Positions 8,883 through 18,284 of a stretch of DNA of 64,000 nucleotides are shown here, in pieces. The notes beneath the pieces are model-generated. The model saw only the letters and a list, made by a program, of their open reading frames with translations, ran no database searches and was not told the DNA's origin. Each line of letters opens with the position of its first letter. Within the stretch, counting starts at the first letter, position 1. Position numbers and translations under genes: made by a program. Source of the stretch: DATFVA01 sp963771705 (GTDB lineage Bacteria > Bacteroidota > Ignavibacteria > Ignavibacteriales > Ignavibacteriaceae); the NCBI GenBank assembly GCA_963771705.1, contig CAVYUP010000002.1, positions 310,001 to 374,000 of the forward strand. Reading direction: 5' to 3'.

Positions 8883-8973
8883 AGAAAGCTAAGATGGAAT
8901 TGAAATTATTTTTTATATCGGTGAAACTATTAGCTCAGCAAAATTTAACCAGGGTGATGAATTAATGGGATCT

Positions 8974-9001
8974 CCATCATCCACCATACATCATCCATCA
9001 T
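8974..9001. repeat. CATC-rich low-complexity patch
   Basis: Between asnS and nuoJ the sequence runs through imperfect CATCATCCA / CATACATCATCCATCAT units. It may be a slippage-derived simple repeat; no function is evident. Confidence 0.5.
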
Positions 9002-9014
9002 ATATTATATACCT

Positions 9015-9524
9015 ATGACCTTAGAAGTTATCCTCTTTATCCTCTTCGCCGCGGTCGCAGCCGTTTCCTCAATCATTATGATTACACGAAGCGATGCTGT
9101 GATTGCAGCTCTTTTCCTGATCCTTAATTTTGCAGCCCTGGCAGGACTTTACCTCCTGCTGAATGCGCAGTTTATCGCTGTTGCCCAGGTAATTGTATAT
9201 GCGGGTGCAATAATGGTGCTGTTCCTTTTCGTTATAATGCTCTTAAGACCGGAAAAGGAAAGTATCCTCGGTAAAAAGCCGGCAATTAAAATTATGGCAA
9301 TAGTCGTTGCCGCCCTCGTATTTGTACAAATTGCATATATGATCTTCTTCTCGAAATCTACCGGCGTTACGGGCGAAGCAGCTGCTAGCGTTAAGGCAGG
9401 TACTGTCGAATCAATCGGAAGAGAACTTTTTACAAATTATGTGGTGCCTTTTGAAGCCGCGGGGTTCCTGCTCCTTGCAGCCACAATCGGCGCATTAGTA
9501 TTAGCAAAAAAGAAATTTGAATAG
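9015..9524 (+). CDS. nuoJ: NADH-quinone oxidoreductase subunit J
   Basis: 169 residues with five transmembrane helices. The segment QFIAVAQVIVYAGAIMVLFL (about 53-72) is the hallmark third helix of NuoJ, containing the pi-bulge region involved in coupling. It is a membrane-arm subunit of complex I that links quinone reduction to proton translocation. It begins a same-strand run ending at nuoN, and nuoK follows after 3 bp. Notably, nuoA-I are not upstream; asnS is, so the hydrophilic arm must be encoded elsewhere. Confidence 0.93.
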   Translation: MTLEVILFILFAAVAAVSSIIMITRSDAVIAALFLILNFAALAGLYLLLNAQFIAVAQVIVYAGAIMVLFLFVIMLLRPEKESILGKKPAIKIMAIVVAALVFVQIAYMIFFSKSTGVTGEAAASVKAGTVESIGRELFTNYVVPFEAAGFLLLAATIGALVLAKKKFE

Positions 9525-9527
9525 ACT

Positions 9528-9833
9528 ATGCAGATTCCAATAGAATATTATCTGATCCTTAGTGCTTTTATGTTCACCGTCGGCGTTACCGGCGTAATGA
9601 TCAGAAGAAATGCAATTATCGTATTTATGTCCGTTGAGCTCATGCTCAATTCCGCAAACCTGACCCTGGTTGCCTTTTCTTCGTACCTCGGTAATTCGAT
9701 TGGTCAGTTGTTTGTTTTCTTTGTTATGACTGTAGCTGCTGCAGAAGCCGCGGTCGGTCTGGCAATAATAATAGCTCTCTTCAGGAATAAATTAACCCTG
9801 AATATTGACGAAGTAAATATCCTGAAGTGGTAA
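9528..9833 (+). CDS. nuoK: NADH-quinone oxidoreductase subunit K
   Basis: 101 residues, three transmembrane helices, the normal NuoK length. The second helix contains the conserved acidic MSVELMLNSANL (Glu near 36) and the third has FFVMTVAAAEAAVGLAIIIA with the second buried Glu (near 72). Both are part of the central hydrophilic axis of complex I. Spacing to nuoJ is 3 bp; nuoL follows after 42 bp. Confidence 0.95.
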   Translation: MQIPIEYYLILSAFMFTVGVTGVMIRRNAIIVFMSVELMLNSANLTLVAFSSYLGNSIGQLFVFFVMTVAAAEAAVGLAIIIALFRNKLTLNIDEVNILKW

Positions 9834-9875
9834 CCCGCGCGGTTATCATTTCAAATTCTTAATCAGCAGAATTTT

Positions 9876-11813
9876 ATGATTAATCTTATATACTTAACAA
9901 TTCTTCTTCCCCTTGCGGGTTTCCTCGTGAACGGAATATTTGGTTCCCGTATTAAAAACGAGAAAGTTATCGGAATAATTGGGAGCGGCGTAATCGGATT
10001 ATCATTCCTGATAGCGGCCGGGGCTTTCATAGAAACTTTAGGACTCCCGGTGGAGGAGAGGCAGCATATTGTTAATCTCTTTACCTGGCTCCATGTCGGT
10101 GGCCTTAATGTAGGCTTTTCTTATCAGGTCGATCAGCTGTCACTGGTGATGGCTTTAATAGTGACAGGCGTTGGATTTATAATCCATGTTTACTCAATAG
10201 GATATATGCATGGAGATAAAAGTTTCTGGAGGTTTTTCACTTACCTGAATCTTTTCATCTTCGCTATGATGAACCTGATTCTCGGTGATAATTTTGTTCT
10301 GCTTTTCCTTGGATGGGAAGGTGTAGGTCTTTGTTCTTATCTCTTGATCGGTTTCTGGTACGATAGAAAATTCGAAAAGAGTACTACCAGCGACGCGGCT
10401 AAAAAGGCTTTTATTGTAAACAGGATAGGCGACTTTGGTTTTCTACTTGGGATGTTCCTGATATATCTTACCTTCGGCAGTCTTAATTTTAATGAAGTGT
10501 TTGCTCGTGCAAACTTGCTTAATGTGCATGAAGGAGTTTTCACTTTAATAGCCCTTTTCCTTTTTATAGGGGCTACAGGAAAATCGGCGCAGATTCCCTT
10601 GTTCGTATGGCTGCCCGATGCAATGGCCGGCCCAACTCCGGTTTCGGCTCTTATACATGCAGCTACCATGGTTACTGCCGGCGTTTATATGGTTGCAAGG
10701 TGTTCTATAATCTTTGCTTCAGCGCCTGCCATAATGACGCTTGTTGCTGTAATTGGTATTGTAACGGCATTGTTTGCCGCCTCTATAGGCATGGTTCAGA
10801 ATGATATTAAAAAGGTACTGGCTTACTCAACTATTAGTCAGCTCGGCTATATGTTTCTAGCGATGGGTGTGGGTGCCTTCTCAGCAGGAATTTTTCACGT
10901 TATGACGCACGCGTTCTTTAAGGCCCTTTTATTCCTTGGAGCCGGTTCTGTAATTCATGCTATGCATGAACATCAGGATATCCAGGGGTTTGGAGGGCTC
11001 AGAAAGCATATGCCCAGAACTGCAATAACTTTCCTCATCGCTTCGCTTGCAATTTCCGGTGTTCCTCCTTTATCGGGATTCTTTAGTAAAGATGAGATAC
11101 TTTGGCTCTCATTTGCGAACGGTAGTTTTATTCTCTGGCTGATCGGTGCAATCACGGCTCTGATGACAGCGTTTTATATGTTCCGCTTGTATTTTCTCAC
11201 TTTTGAAGGGAAGGAGAGATTTGGCCATAATCTTCATCCTCATGAGTCCCCTTCGGTAATGACAATCCCTCTTATGATACTTGCTTTTCTTGCTGCTGTA
11301 GGTGGTTTTATAGGAATACCTGCCTTATTCTCCGGTGAAGGCGGAAATATGTTCGAGGGCTGGCTTGCGCCGGTATTTGAGAATGCCGAACGTAAACTCG
11401 CGCTCTATGGTACGCACTCGCCCGGATCTGAAATAACCCTTATGGTAATTTCTGTTGTTCTTGCTGTAGGCGGAATCTGGATCGCCAGGAGTATCTATCT
11501 CAGGAAACCCTCAATTGCTGAATCGGCGGCAGGGAGGTTCAAAGGCCTTTACAACCTTCTATGGAATAAGTATTTCGTAGACGAAATTTATGATGCCGCG
11601 GTCGTTAACCCGATTAAAAAAGGCTCTGAAACGGTGCTGTGGAAGTTTACTGACGCTAAAATAATTGACGGGGCTGTTAATGGTACGGCTTCCCTGATTA
11701 GTTTTATCTCCGCCCGGATAAGGAAGATCCAAACCGGGGTTGCCCAGATCTATGCAATTGTTATGATGCTGGGGATAGTCATCGCTCTTTTCTGGATTAT
11801 CTTAAGTTTATAA
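9876..11813 (+). CDS. nuoL: NADH-quinone oxidoreductase subunit L
   Basis: 645 residues, the longest antiporter-like complex I subunit. The core contains NFVLLFLGWEGVGLCSYLLI (near 140-160) with the TM5 glutamate, VWLPDAMAGPTPVSALIHAA (near 240-260), and KKVLAYSTISQLGYM (near 310). The C-terminal region (560-645) provides the long lateral helix that clamps the membrane arm, ending in a last TM. It acts as the distal proton channel. nuoM starts 3 bp after the stop, so the two are coupled. Confidence 0.96.
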   Translation: MINLIYLTILLPLAGFLVNGIFGSRIKNEKVIGIIGSGVIGLSFLIAAGAFIETLGLPVEERQHIVNLFTWLHVGGLNVGFSYQVDQLSLVMALIVTGVGFIIHVYSIGYMHGDKSFWRFFTYLNLFIFAMMNLILGDNFVLLFLGWEGVGLCSYLLIGFWYDRKFEKSTTSDAAKKAFIVNRIGDFGFLLGMFLIYLTFGSLNFNEVFARANLLNVHEGVFTLIALFLFIGATGKSAQIPLFVWLPDAMAGPTPVSALIHAATMVTAGVYMVARCSIIFASAPAIMTLVAVIGIVTALFAASIGMVQNDIKKVLAYSTISQLGYMFLAMGVGAFSAGIFHVMTHAFFKALLFLGAGSVIHAMHEHQDIQGFGGLRKHMPRTAITFLIASLAISGVPPLSGFFSKDEILWLSFANGSFILWLIGAITALMTAFYMFRLYFLTFEGKERFGHNLHPHESPSVMTIPLMILAFLAAVGGFIGIPALFSGEGGNMFEGWLAPVFENAERKLALYGTHSPGSEITLMVISVVLAVGGIWIARSIYLRKPSIAESAAGRFKGLYNLLWNKYFVDEIYDAAVVNPIKKGSETVLWKFTDAKIIDGAVNGTASLISFISARIRKIQTGVAQIYAIVMMLGIVIALFWIILSL

Positions 11814-11816
11814 ATT

Positions 11817-13340
11817 ATGGAAAATAGTTACTTGCTGACATATCTGCTTTTTACACCGGTTGCCGGTGCTGTACTTCTTTTATTTTTTAATAAAGAAAAA
11901 GAAAATGCGGTAAGATGGTTTGGTCTTATTGTTTCTACTATAGCTTTTGTCATATCTCTAGTGGTCTATTTTAATTTTGATGTTTCGAAATCGGGATTCC
12001 AGTTCATTCATCAGTTCAAATGGATAGAGAAACTGAATATCAGCTATAAGGTTGGAATAGATGGGCTTGCAATGCTTCTCCTTCTGCTTACAACTTTCCT
12101 TACACCTCTTACTTTGTTATCCAGCTGGTCAGGTATTAATAAAAGAGTAAAAGAATTTACATTCTTTATGCTGATGCTCGAGGCAGGTATGCTTGGTGTA
12201 TTCATCTCAATTGATTTGTTTCTGTTTTATATTTTCTGGGAAGCGATGCTCATCCCGATGTATTTTATTATCGGTATATGGGGCGGTGACCGTAGAATTT
12301 ATGCTTCTGTTAAGTTTTTCCTTTATACTATGTTCGGCAGTCTCCTTATGCTGATTGCTATAATCTGGCTGGCGGTTTATGCTTCAGCATCGCTTGGACA
12401 TTTCTCAACTGATCTTACAGAGCTTTACTCAGTAGGTCCAACTATTAAACAAAATATCCAGAATTGGATGTTTGCGGCATTCGCTTTTAGTTTTGCTATC
12501 AAGGTGCCTCTTTTTCCCCTTCATACCTGGCTGCCCGATGCTCACGTTCAGGCCCCTACCGCAGGCAGCGTTATACTTGCCGGGGTGCTTCTGAAGATGG
12601 GTACGTATGGTTTGCTTAGATTCTGTCTGCCGCTGTTTCCGCAGGCAGCAGTTAACTTTGCTCCTTATATTTCGGTGCTCGCGGTAATAGGCATCATCTA
12701 CGGTGCACTTGTAGCTATGGTTCAGAAAGACATGAAAAAACTGGTGGCTTATTCATCGGTAGCTCATCTCGGCTTTGTTGTTCTTGGAATATTTGCGATG
12801 ACTCAGGAAGCAGTACAGGGTGCGGTCATTCAGATGGTTAACCACGGTTTATCTACAGGCGCTCTTTTCCTTTTGGTGGGCGTTATATATGAGAGAACTC
12901 ATACACGAGAAATATCACAGTACGGCGGGATTGCTAAGATCGTCCCGATTTTTTCTTTCGCCCTTTTGTTTGCTTCTCTTTCTTCCATAGGATTGCCTGG
13001 TCTGAATGGTTTCGTAGGAGAGTTTTTGATTTTGTTAGGTGCTTTTAAATCTCCGGTTCTCGGCAGCTGGTGGTTCACTATTTTTGCCGCGTCCGGGGTA
13101 ATCTTTGCAGCAGTTTATTTGCTGTGGATGTATCAGAGAGTTGCTTTTGGGGAGGTTACAAATCCTAAAATGAATTCTCTAACTGATATGAATAAAAGAG
13201 AAATCCTTGTAATCATACCTATTTTCATATTCATTGTATGGATTGGAATATATCCGGGAACGTTTCTGAAAGTATCAGATAAGTCGACAGCAAAAGTAAT
13301 AGAACAGGTACATACACAAACCCAGGCAGTCATTGAATAG
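11817..13340 (+). CDS. nuoM: NADH-quinone oxidoreductase subunit M
   Basis: 507 residues, an antiporter-like membrane subunit of complex I. Conserved pieces are the helix-5 region LFYIFWEAMLIPMYFIIGIW with its glutamate (near 140), FPLHTWLPDAHVQAPTAGSV (near 235-255) and KKLVAYSSVAHLGFVVLG (near 305). Length is typical. The next gene, 11 bp downstream, is not nuoN as usual but a separate sodium/proton-type antiporter, followed by an unknown gene and only then nuoN. Confidence 0.96.
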   Translation: MENSYLLTYLLFTPVAGAVLLLFFNKEKENAVRWFGLIVSTIAFVISLVVYFNFDVSKSGFQFIHQFKWIEKLNISYKVGIDGLAMLLLLLTTFLTPLTLLSSWSGINKRVKEFTFFMLMLEAGMLGVFISIDLFLFYIFWEAMLIPMYFIIGIWGGDRRIYASVKFFLYTMFGSLLMLIAIIWLAVYASASLGHFSTDLTELYSVGPTIKQNIQNWMFAAFAFSFAIKVPLFPLHTWLPDAHVQAPTAGSVILAGVLLKMGTYGLLRFCLPLFPQAAVNFAPYISVLAVIGIIYGALVAMVQKDMKKLVAYSSVAHLGFVVLGIFAMTQEAVQGAVIQMVNHGLSTGALFLLVGVIYERTHTREISQYGGIAKIVPIFSFALLFASLSSIGLPGLNGFVGEFLILLGAFKSPVLGSWWFTIFAASGVIFAAVYLLWMYQRVAFGEVTNPKMNSLTDMNKREILVIIPIFIFIVWIGIYPGTFLKVSDKSTAKVIEQVHTQTQAVIE

Positions 13341-13351
13341 GAAAATAATAT

Positions 13352-14779
13352 ATGAGGTACGGCAGCAGACTTATTGCGGCTATAATATTGTCGTTCTTTT
13401 TTTATTGTAATGTAAGCGCGGCTGAAATCCCGGCAGTACAGGACAGCATTGCACAGGTAAAAGTACTGGAAACCGCGGGTGAGCATGCACTACCCTCACC
13501 TTTTATGGTTATACCGTTTATACTCCTTCTTCTGATGATCGCAACGGGACCATTGTTCTATAAGCATTTCTGGGAGAGACATTATCCTAAGATGGCTATT
13601 GTACTGGGACTCATTACTGTACTTTATTACCTTATTTTTCTTAACGACTATCACAGCCTGATTCATATTCTGGCAGAATATATTTCTTTTATTGCACTGC
13701 TGAGTTCCCTGTTTGTGGCTTCCGGAGGGATCTATATTAAGGTGGATAAAAAAGCTTCCCCTTATATAAATGTTCTTTTTTTATTGTTTGGTGCGGTCAT
13801 TGCCAATATAATAGGTACTACAGGCGCTTCAATGCTTCTGATAAGGCCGTATATAAAGATGAACCAGAATAGAATAAAGGCTTATCACGTTATTTTCTTC
13901 ATCTTTATCGTAAGCAATATCGGAGGGGCTTTAACCCCGATCGGAGATCCTCCTCTGTTTATCGGTTTTCTCAGGGGCGTACCATTCTTCTGGGTGATTG
14001 ATAACGTCTGGTTTATATGGATACCTATGATAATGCTTATTCTTGGAGTTTTCTTTCTCTTCGACTGGTTCAATGTTAAAAAATCAGATAAACCGGAGGA
14101 AGTTAAATACACTGGTAAGATTGAATTTAAGGGTTATCGGAATCTTGTATATCTTGCAATAATAATATTCTCGGTATTCCTCGATCCTGGTGTGTTTTCT
14201 TGGGTGCCTGATTGGAGTCCGCTTCCCTTTGGAGTGAGGGAAGTTATAATGTTCGCAGTTGTATTTTTATCCTATAAGCAGGCTGATCAGGATATACTTA
14301 GAGCGAATGAATTCGATTTTGAACCGATTAAGGAGGTTGCATACCTGTTTATCGGAATATTCTTAACAATGGTTCCGGCGCTCCAGCTGATTGCCGAGGA
14401 AGCAAGAATTAACCGTGATCTGCTCAATGCTGGAACATTTTACTGGGCAACAGGAGGTTTATCCTCATTTCTGGATAATACACCTACATATTTGAATTTT
14501 TTGAGTGCGGCAATGGGTAAATATACTCTCGACGTAAACGTAAAAGCGCATGTACTCGACTTCGTTTCTCAGGATATTATATACCTGAGAGCCATATCGG
14601 TTGCTGCAGTATTTTTTGGAGCAATGACATATATAGGGAATGGTCCTAACTTTATGGTGAAATCAATATGTGAAAGAGCAGGTATTGAGATGCCCAGTTT
14701 CTTCACTTATATGATAAAATATTCGATACCGATACTGATACCTTTGTTTTTAATAATTTATTTTCTCTTTTTTCATTAA
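13352..14779 (+). CDS. CitMHS/NhaD-type sodium:proton antiporter
   Basis: 475 residues: signal-like first helix (to about 25), then about 11-12 transmembrane helices. Two re-entrant-type motifs stand out, IIGTTGASMLLIRPYIKM (near 147-165) and NIGGALTPIGDPPLFIGFL (near 190-208), characteristic of the ion-transporter (IT) superfamily and of the CitMHS_2/NhaD-like antiporters. A later copy reads GNGPNFMVKSICERAG (near 428-443). The family exports Na+ (or Li+) for H+. It lies 11 bp after nuoM and 12 bp before the unknown 121-aa gene within the nuo run, so it is almost certainly co-transcribed with complex I. Whether it physically joins the complex is unknown. Confidence 0.8.
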   Translation: MRYGSRLIAAIILSFFFYCNVSAAEIPAVQDSIAQVKVLETAGEHALPSPFMVIPFILLLLMIATGPLFYKHFWERHYPKMAIVLGLITVLYYLIFLNDYHSLIHILAEYISFIALLSSLFVASGGIYIKVDKKASPYINVLFLLFGAVIANIIGTTGASMLLIRPYIKMNQNRIKAYHVIFFIFIVSNIGGALTPIGDPPLFIGFLRGVPFFWVIDNVWFIWIPMIMLILGVFFLFDWFNVKKSDKPEEVKYTGKIEFKGYRNLVYLAIIIFSVFLDPGVFSWVPDWSPLPFGVREVIMFAVVFLSYKQADQDILRANEFDFEPIKEVAYLFIGIFLTMVPALQLIAEEARINRDLLNAGTFYWATGGLSSFLDNTPTYLNFLSAAMGKYTLDVNVKAHVLDFVSQDIIYLRAISVAAVFFGAMTYIGNGPNFMVKSICERAGIEMPSFFTYMIKYSIPILIPLFLIIYFLFFH

Positions 14780-14791
14780 AGGAATTTAAAT

Positions 14792-15157
14792 ATGGCAGCG
14801 CTGAACGAAATACTGAAAAGCAAACCTGCGGGTTTGTTTTATAAAAACAGGCTTATACTTCCTTTCCAGGGTGTATTTCTGAAAATCATTGTCGATGATG
14901 ACATTATTATGGATTTCTCTCCTTCATCAAAACAGATTTATATATCAGAGATAGAAGGCTATACTGATATATATTTTAAGGAATACAAACATCTTAAAGA
15001 CGCCGTGTCTAAATATGAGGCTGTCAAGATGGTCCTGGTTGAGAAGGGAAAAGATATTTTTAATTTCGACAATCATACAAAGATCATCATTTACCTGGAA
15101 GAAAAACACCGGGTAAAAATAGAAGAAACAGAAGAAGATATTTTATTTATTGAATAA
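14792..15157 (+). CDS. unknown 121-aa protein inside the nuo cluster
   Basis: 121 residues with no signal peptide and no transmembrane helix. Composition is mixed alpha/beta with an acidic C-terminal tail (EETEEDILFIE). I do not recognise a family. TAAAGGA lies about 10 bp before the ATG, so the gene is likely translated. It lies between the antiporter (12 bp) and nuoN (37 bp), which makes co-expression with complex I likely. A cytosolic accessory or regulatory partner of the antiporter is possible but purely inferred. Confidence 0.7.
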   Translation: MAALNEILKSKPAGLFYKNRLILPFQGVFLKIIVDDDIIMDFSPSSKQIYISEIEGYTDIYFKEYKHLKDAVSKYEAVKMVLVEKGKDIFNFDNHTKIIIYLEEKHRVKIEETEEDILFIE

Positions 15158-15194
15158 TTAAGTCTGCCTGTAGGCAGTTCTGAGGCTTAACAAT

Positions 15195-16622
15195 ATGCTC
15201 AATAACATTCAGGAATTTTACAATATACTGCCGCTGGTTATAGTTGGTGCGGGTATTCTTATCTCTTTACTGGTAGAAATGTTCAGGAAGGAGGGTGGGA
15301 CGGTTCTGGGCTGGATCTCGGTTGTTATCTTTATGGCTGCCGCTTTCTACTCTCTTGCAACAGTCAATTCTGTCTCAGTAGTGCTTCAGAATATGCTCGC
15401 TACCGGAGGAACGGTTAATATATTTTATTTCATCTTTACTTTCGGCGCTGCCCTGGTTTGTCTTCTTTCAATGGATTATCTGAAGAAATATGGAGCGTCA
15501 TACGGCGAGTTCTACCTTCTTGTTCAGTGCTCAGTTCTTGGAATGATGTTTATGGCAGGCGCAAAGGATCTTTTTACTATATTTCTTGGTCTGGAGCTTA
15601 TGTCGATTAGTTTTTATGCATTGGCAGGACTAAACAGGAATCGGCGTACGGCCAATGAAGCTTCTCTGAAATACTTTCTGTTAGGTGCTTTTGCCACCGG
15701 GTTTACGGTTTATGGCATTGCCCTTATTTATGGTTCTACAGGAACAACGTCGATAGAAGGAATAGTTTCCAGGTTTTCGAATTTATCAGGCGACTTCATA
15801 TTTGTTACCGGCATCCTTTTATTTCTGATCGGATTTTCTTTTAAGATTGCAGCTTTCCCGTTTCATATGTGGGTACCAGACGTTTATGAAGGAGCTGCAA
15901 CTACTGTATCAGGACTATTCTCAACAGGCGGTAAAGCAGCGGCATTCAGTGCTATTATCGTTACGCTTGGAACCATTTTCAGTACAGCTACGCATTTGTT
16001 TACCCCGTACCTTGCAGTTATAGCCGTTCTCTCAATGCTTTTCGGAAGCATTGTCGCTATAATGCAGGATAATATAAAACGAATGCTTGCGTATTCATCC
16101 ATTGCGCATGCAGGTTATATGCTGATAGGATTCGCTGCAGGAAATTATGACGGAATTGCCGGAATTATTTTCTACCTGGCTGCTTACACTTTTATGAACC
16201 TGGGAGCATTCGGTATTGTCGCTATTGTTGAAGGGAAGGATGAGGCTAACCTTTCGATTCAATCATATGCGGGACTCGCTTCAAGGAATCCTATGCTTGC
16301 AGGACTCCTCTCGGTATTTATGTTTTCTCTTGCGGGAATTCCACCCTTCGCGGGATTTTTTGGTAAATATTATGTTTTTATCGCGGCAATTGAATCAGGT
16401 TTAACCTGGCTGGCCATAATTGGTGTTATTTCAAGTGTTATCAGTGTTTATTTCTATTTAAGAATAGTAGTTTTGATGTACTTCAGGGAAGCAGAGGAAG
16501 AAATTATACCTTCGAAAACTAATACGGGTCTGCTTGCAGTAATTATTTCAGTTCTGCTGGTTATTGTACTTGGAGTTGCTCCCGGCACAATTATCGGCTT
16601 GATTTCTTCTTTTCTGTCATAA
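15195..16622 (+). CDS. nuoN: NADH-quinone oxidoreductase subunit N
   Basis: 475 residues, 14 predicted transmembrane helices. Recognisable segments are TIFLGLELMSISFYALAGLN (near 127-146) with the helix-5 Glu, AAFPFHMWVPDVYEGAATTV (near 220-240) and KRMLAYSSIAHAGYMLIGFA (near 295-315). It is the antiporter-like subunit nearest NuoK/NuoJ. It closes the cluster and is followed by a strong intrinsic terminator. Confidence 0.95.
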   Translation: MLNNIQEFYNILPLVIVGAGILISLLVEMFRKEGGTVLGWISVVIFMAAAFYSLATVNSVSVVLQNMLATGGTVNIFYFIFTFGAALVCLLSMDYLKKYGASYGEFYLLVQCSVLGMMFMAGAKDLFTIFLGLELMSISFYALAGLNRNRRTANEASLKYFLLGAFATGFTVYGIALIYGSTGTTSIEGIVSRFSNLSGDFIFVTGILLFLIGFSFKIAAFPFHMWVPDVYEGAATTVSGLFSTGGKAAAFSAIIVTLGTIFSTATHLFTPYLAVIAVLSMLFGSIVAIMQDNIKRMLAYSSIAHAGYMLIGFAAGNYDGIAGIIFYLAAYTFMNLGAFGIVAIVEGKDEANLSIQSYAGLASRNPMLAGLLSVFMFSLAGIPPFAGFFGKYYVFIAAIESGLTWLAIIGVISSVISVYFYLRIVVLMYFREAEEEIIPSKTNTGLLAVIISVLLVIVLGVAPGTIIGLISSFLS

Positions 16623-16650
16623 AAGTTATTTTATACTTGTATTTTTACCA

Positions 16651-16703
16651 GCCGGTTTTAAAGTTTAGAAAAAATACTAACTTAAAGAACCGGCATTTTT
16701 TTT
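16651..16703 (+). terminator. rho-independent terminator of the nuo cluster
   Basis: GCCGGTT...TTTAAAG at 16651 pairs with CTTAAAGAACCGGC ending at 16694, a long stem with small bulges. A run of eight T follows at 16696-16703. It lies between nuoN and nnr. Confidence 0.85.
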
Positions 16704-16715
16704 CCAGGGAAAGAT

Positions 16716-18284
16716 ATGATACCTTTATTTTCAACAAGTCAAATTCGTGAAACTGACGAGTGGGCAATCAAAGAGCTTAAAATCCCGGGTGTTGTTTTGA
16801 TGGAAAACGCGTCGCTTGAGATTTTCAGCTATATCGAATTGTCACGTGAAGAACTGAATCTTCCCCTTAAGATTGCTATAATCTGTGGAAAGGGGAATAA
16901 CGGGGGGGACGGATATGCTTCAGCGAGACATTTCCTTAATAATGGTTATGAAACTACCATAATTAAGATTGGCGAAGAAAGTGAGATGTCATCCGACTGT
17001 AGAACAAATTTCACAATCCTCAGGAATCTTGGTGAGAAGAATAAATCTTTAAAAATAATCGACTATAAAACAAATAAAGATATCAGAAAGATTAAAGACT
17101 TTTCGATAATTGCTGATGCGATGCTTGGAAGCGGAATCGAAGGCGCGCTGAGGGAACCTTATAAATCGATTGTTGAAGAAGTGAACAAGTATAGCGCATT
17201 TAAAGTTGCTGTAGATATCCCGACTGGTTTAAGTGCTGATAAAGGTTTTGCTGAGACGGCTTTTATGGCGGATCTTACAGTTACTCTTGGAGAACTTAAG
17301 AAAGGTTTGTTTTTCGGTAAAGGTTCGGTTCATTGCGGAGAGGTATTCAAAGGGAGTATTGGTATTGGTTTTTCTGCATATGACGGCTATGATGCTTCAG
17401 AGTATCTGATAGAACCGGAAGATGCCTGGCTGTTCCTGCCGAAGAAGAAAAAGGATGAATATAAATATTCAGCCGGGAAGGTTTTTACAATCGCAGGCTC
17501 AGGTGATCTGCCCGGAGCTGCCGTATTAACATCGAAGGCGGCACTTGCTTCCGGAACAGGTGCATCTATCCTTGCTTATCCCAGATCGGTTAGACGGCTG
17601 GTGCACAAAAACCTCGGTGAGGTGATAGTAGATGCGTACAATGATAATAAAAGAGAAATCCTTACTGCCGGTAGCATTAAAGAACTTAACAAAAGAATAA
17701 AATGGGCCGATGTAGTGGCAATGGGTCCGGGTCTCGGCAGGGAACAGGATACTCAAGAGGCTGTTTTGCAGATATTGAAAGAAAAGAAGTATTCGAACAT
17801 TGTTCTCGACGCGGATGCTGTCTATGCCATTGGTGAAGACGGTTATCAGCACTATGATCTTAACGGGGCGGTACTCACGCCTCACCATGCTGAATTTGCC
17901 CATCTCATAGGAGCTGAACTCGGCGATCTCGAAAAAGATCTTTTGCATTATGGTCATAATTTTGCTGCTGAAACAGGTTCATATCTGGTACTTAAAGGAG
18001 CTCCTACAATAATTTTTACTCCCGACGGTGATGCGCTGATAAACACAACCGGGAACCCTGGAATGGCTAAATTCGGAACCGGTGATGTTTTAACCGGTGT
18101 AATAGCTTCATTTATGGCTCAGAAGAAGAATAAAGAGGAAGCAGTTACTGCAGCTGTTTATATTCATAGTTTAGCGGCGGATCTGCTTCTTGAGAAATCT
18201 ACTGAGTTCGGATATACTGCATCTGACATAAGTCGGAATATATCCTCGGCAATAAAATTTTTAAGGAAAACATTTGCTCAATAA
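16716..18284 (+). CDS. nnr: bifunctional NAD(P)H-hydrate repair enzyme
   Basis: 522 residues combining two enzymes. The N-terminal YjeF_N domain (1-215) is the NAD(P)HX epimerase, with CGKGNNGGDGYASARHF at about 57-73 and the catalytic Asp near 138. The C-terminal YjeF_C domain (230-522) is the ADP/ATP-dependent NAD(P)HX dehydratase of the ribokinase fold, with AMGPGLGRE (near 338), LDADA (near 367), TPHHAEFAHL and GNPGMAKFGTGDVLTGV (near 450) holding the catalytic Asp. It repairs hydrated NADH and NADPH. Its start follows the nuo terminator; the VanZ-like gene overlaps its end by 11 nt. Confidence 0.95.
   Translation: MIPLFSTSQIRETDEWAIKELKIPGVVLMENASLEIFSYIELSREELNLPLKIAIICGKGNNGGDGYASARHFLNNGYETTIIKIGEESEMSSDCRTNFTILRNLGEKNKSLKIIDYKTNKDIRKIKDFSIIADAMLGSGIEGALREPYKSIVEEVNKYSAFKVAVDIPTGLSADKGFAETAFMADLTVTLGELKKGLFFGKGSVHCGEVFKGSIGIGFSAYDGYDASEYLIEPEDAWLFLPKKKKDEYKYSAGKVFTIAGSGDLPGAAVLTSKAALASGTGASILAYPRSVRRLVHKNLGEVIVDAYNDNKREILTAGSIKELNKRIKWADVVAMGPGLGREQDTQEAVLQILKEKKYSNIVLDADAVYAIGEDGYQHYDLNGAVLTPHHAEFAHLIGAELGDLEKDLLHYGHNFAAETGSYLVLKGAPTIIFTPDGDALINTTGNPGMAKFGTGDVLTGVIASFMAQKKNKEEAVTAAVYIHSLAADLLLEKSTEFGYTASDISRNISSAIKFLRKTFAQ

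Noticed and set aside
15164..15177. CTGCCTGTAGGCAG hairpin before nuoN
   Set aside because: The stem is only 5-6 bp with a minimal loop and no T-tract, so it is not a terminator; probably chance.
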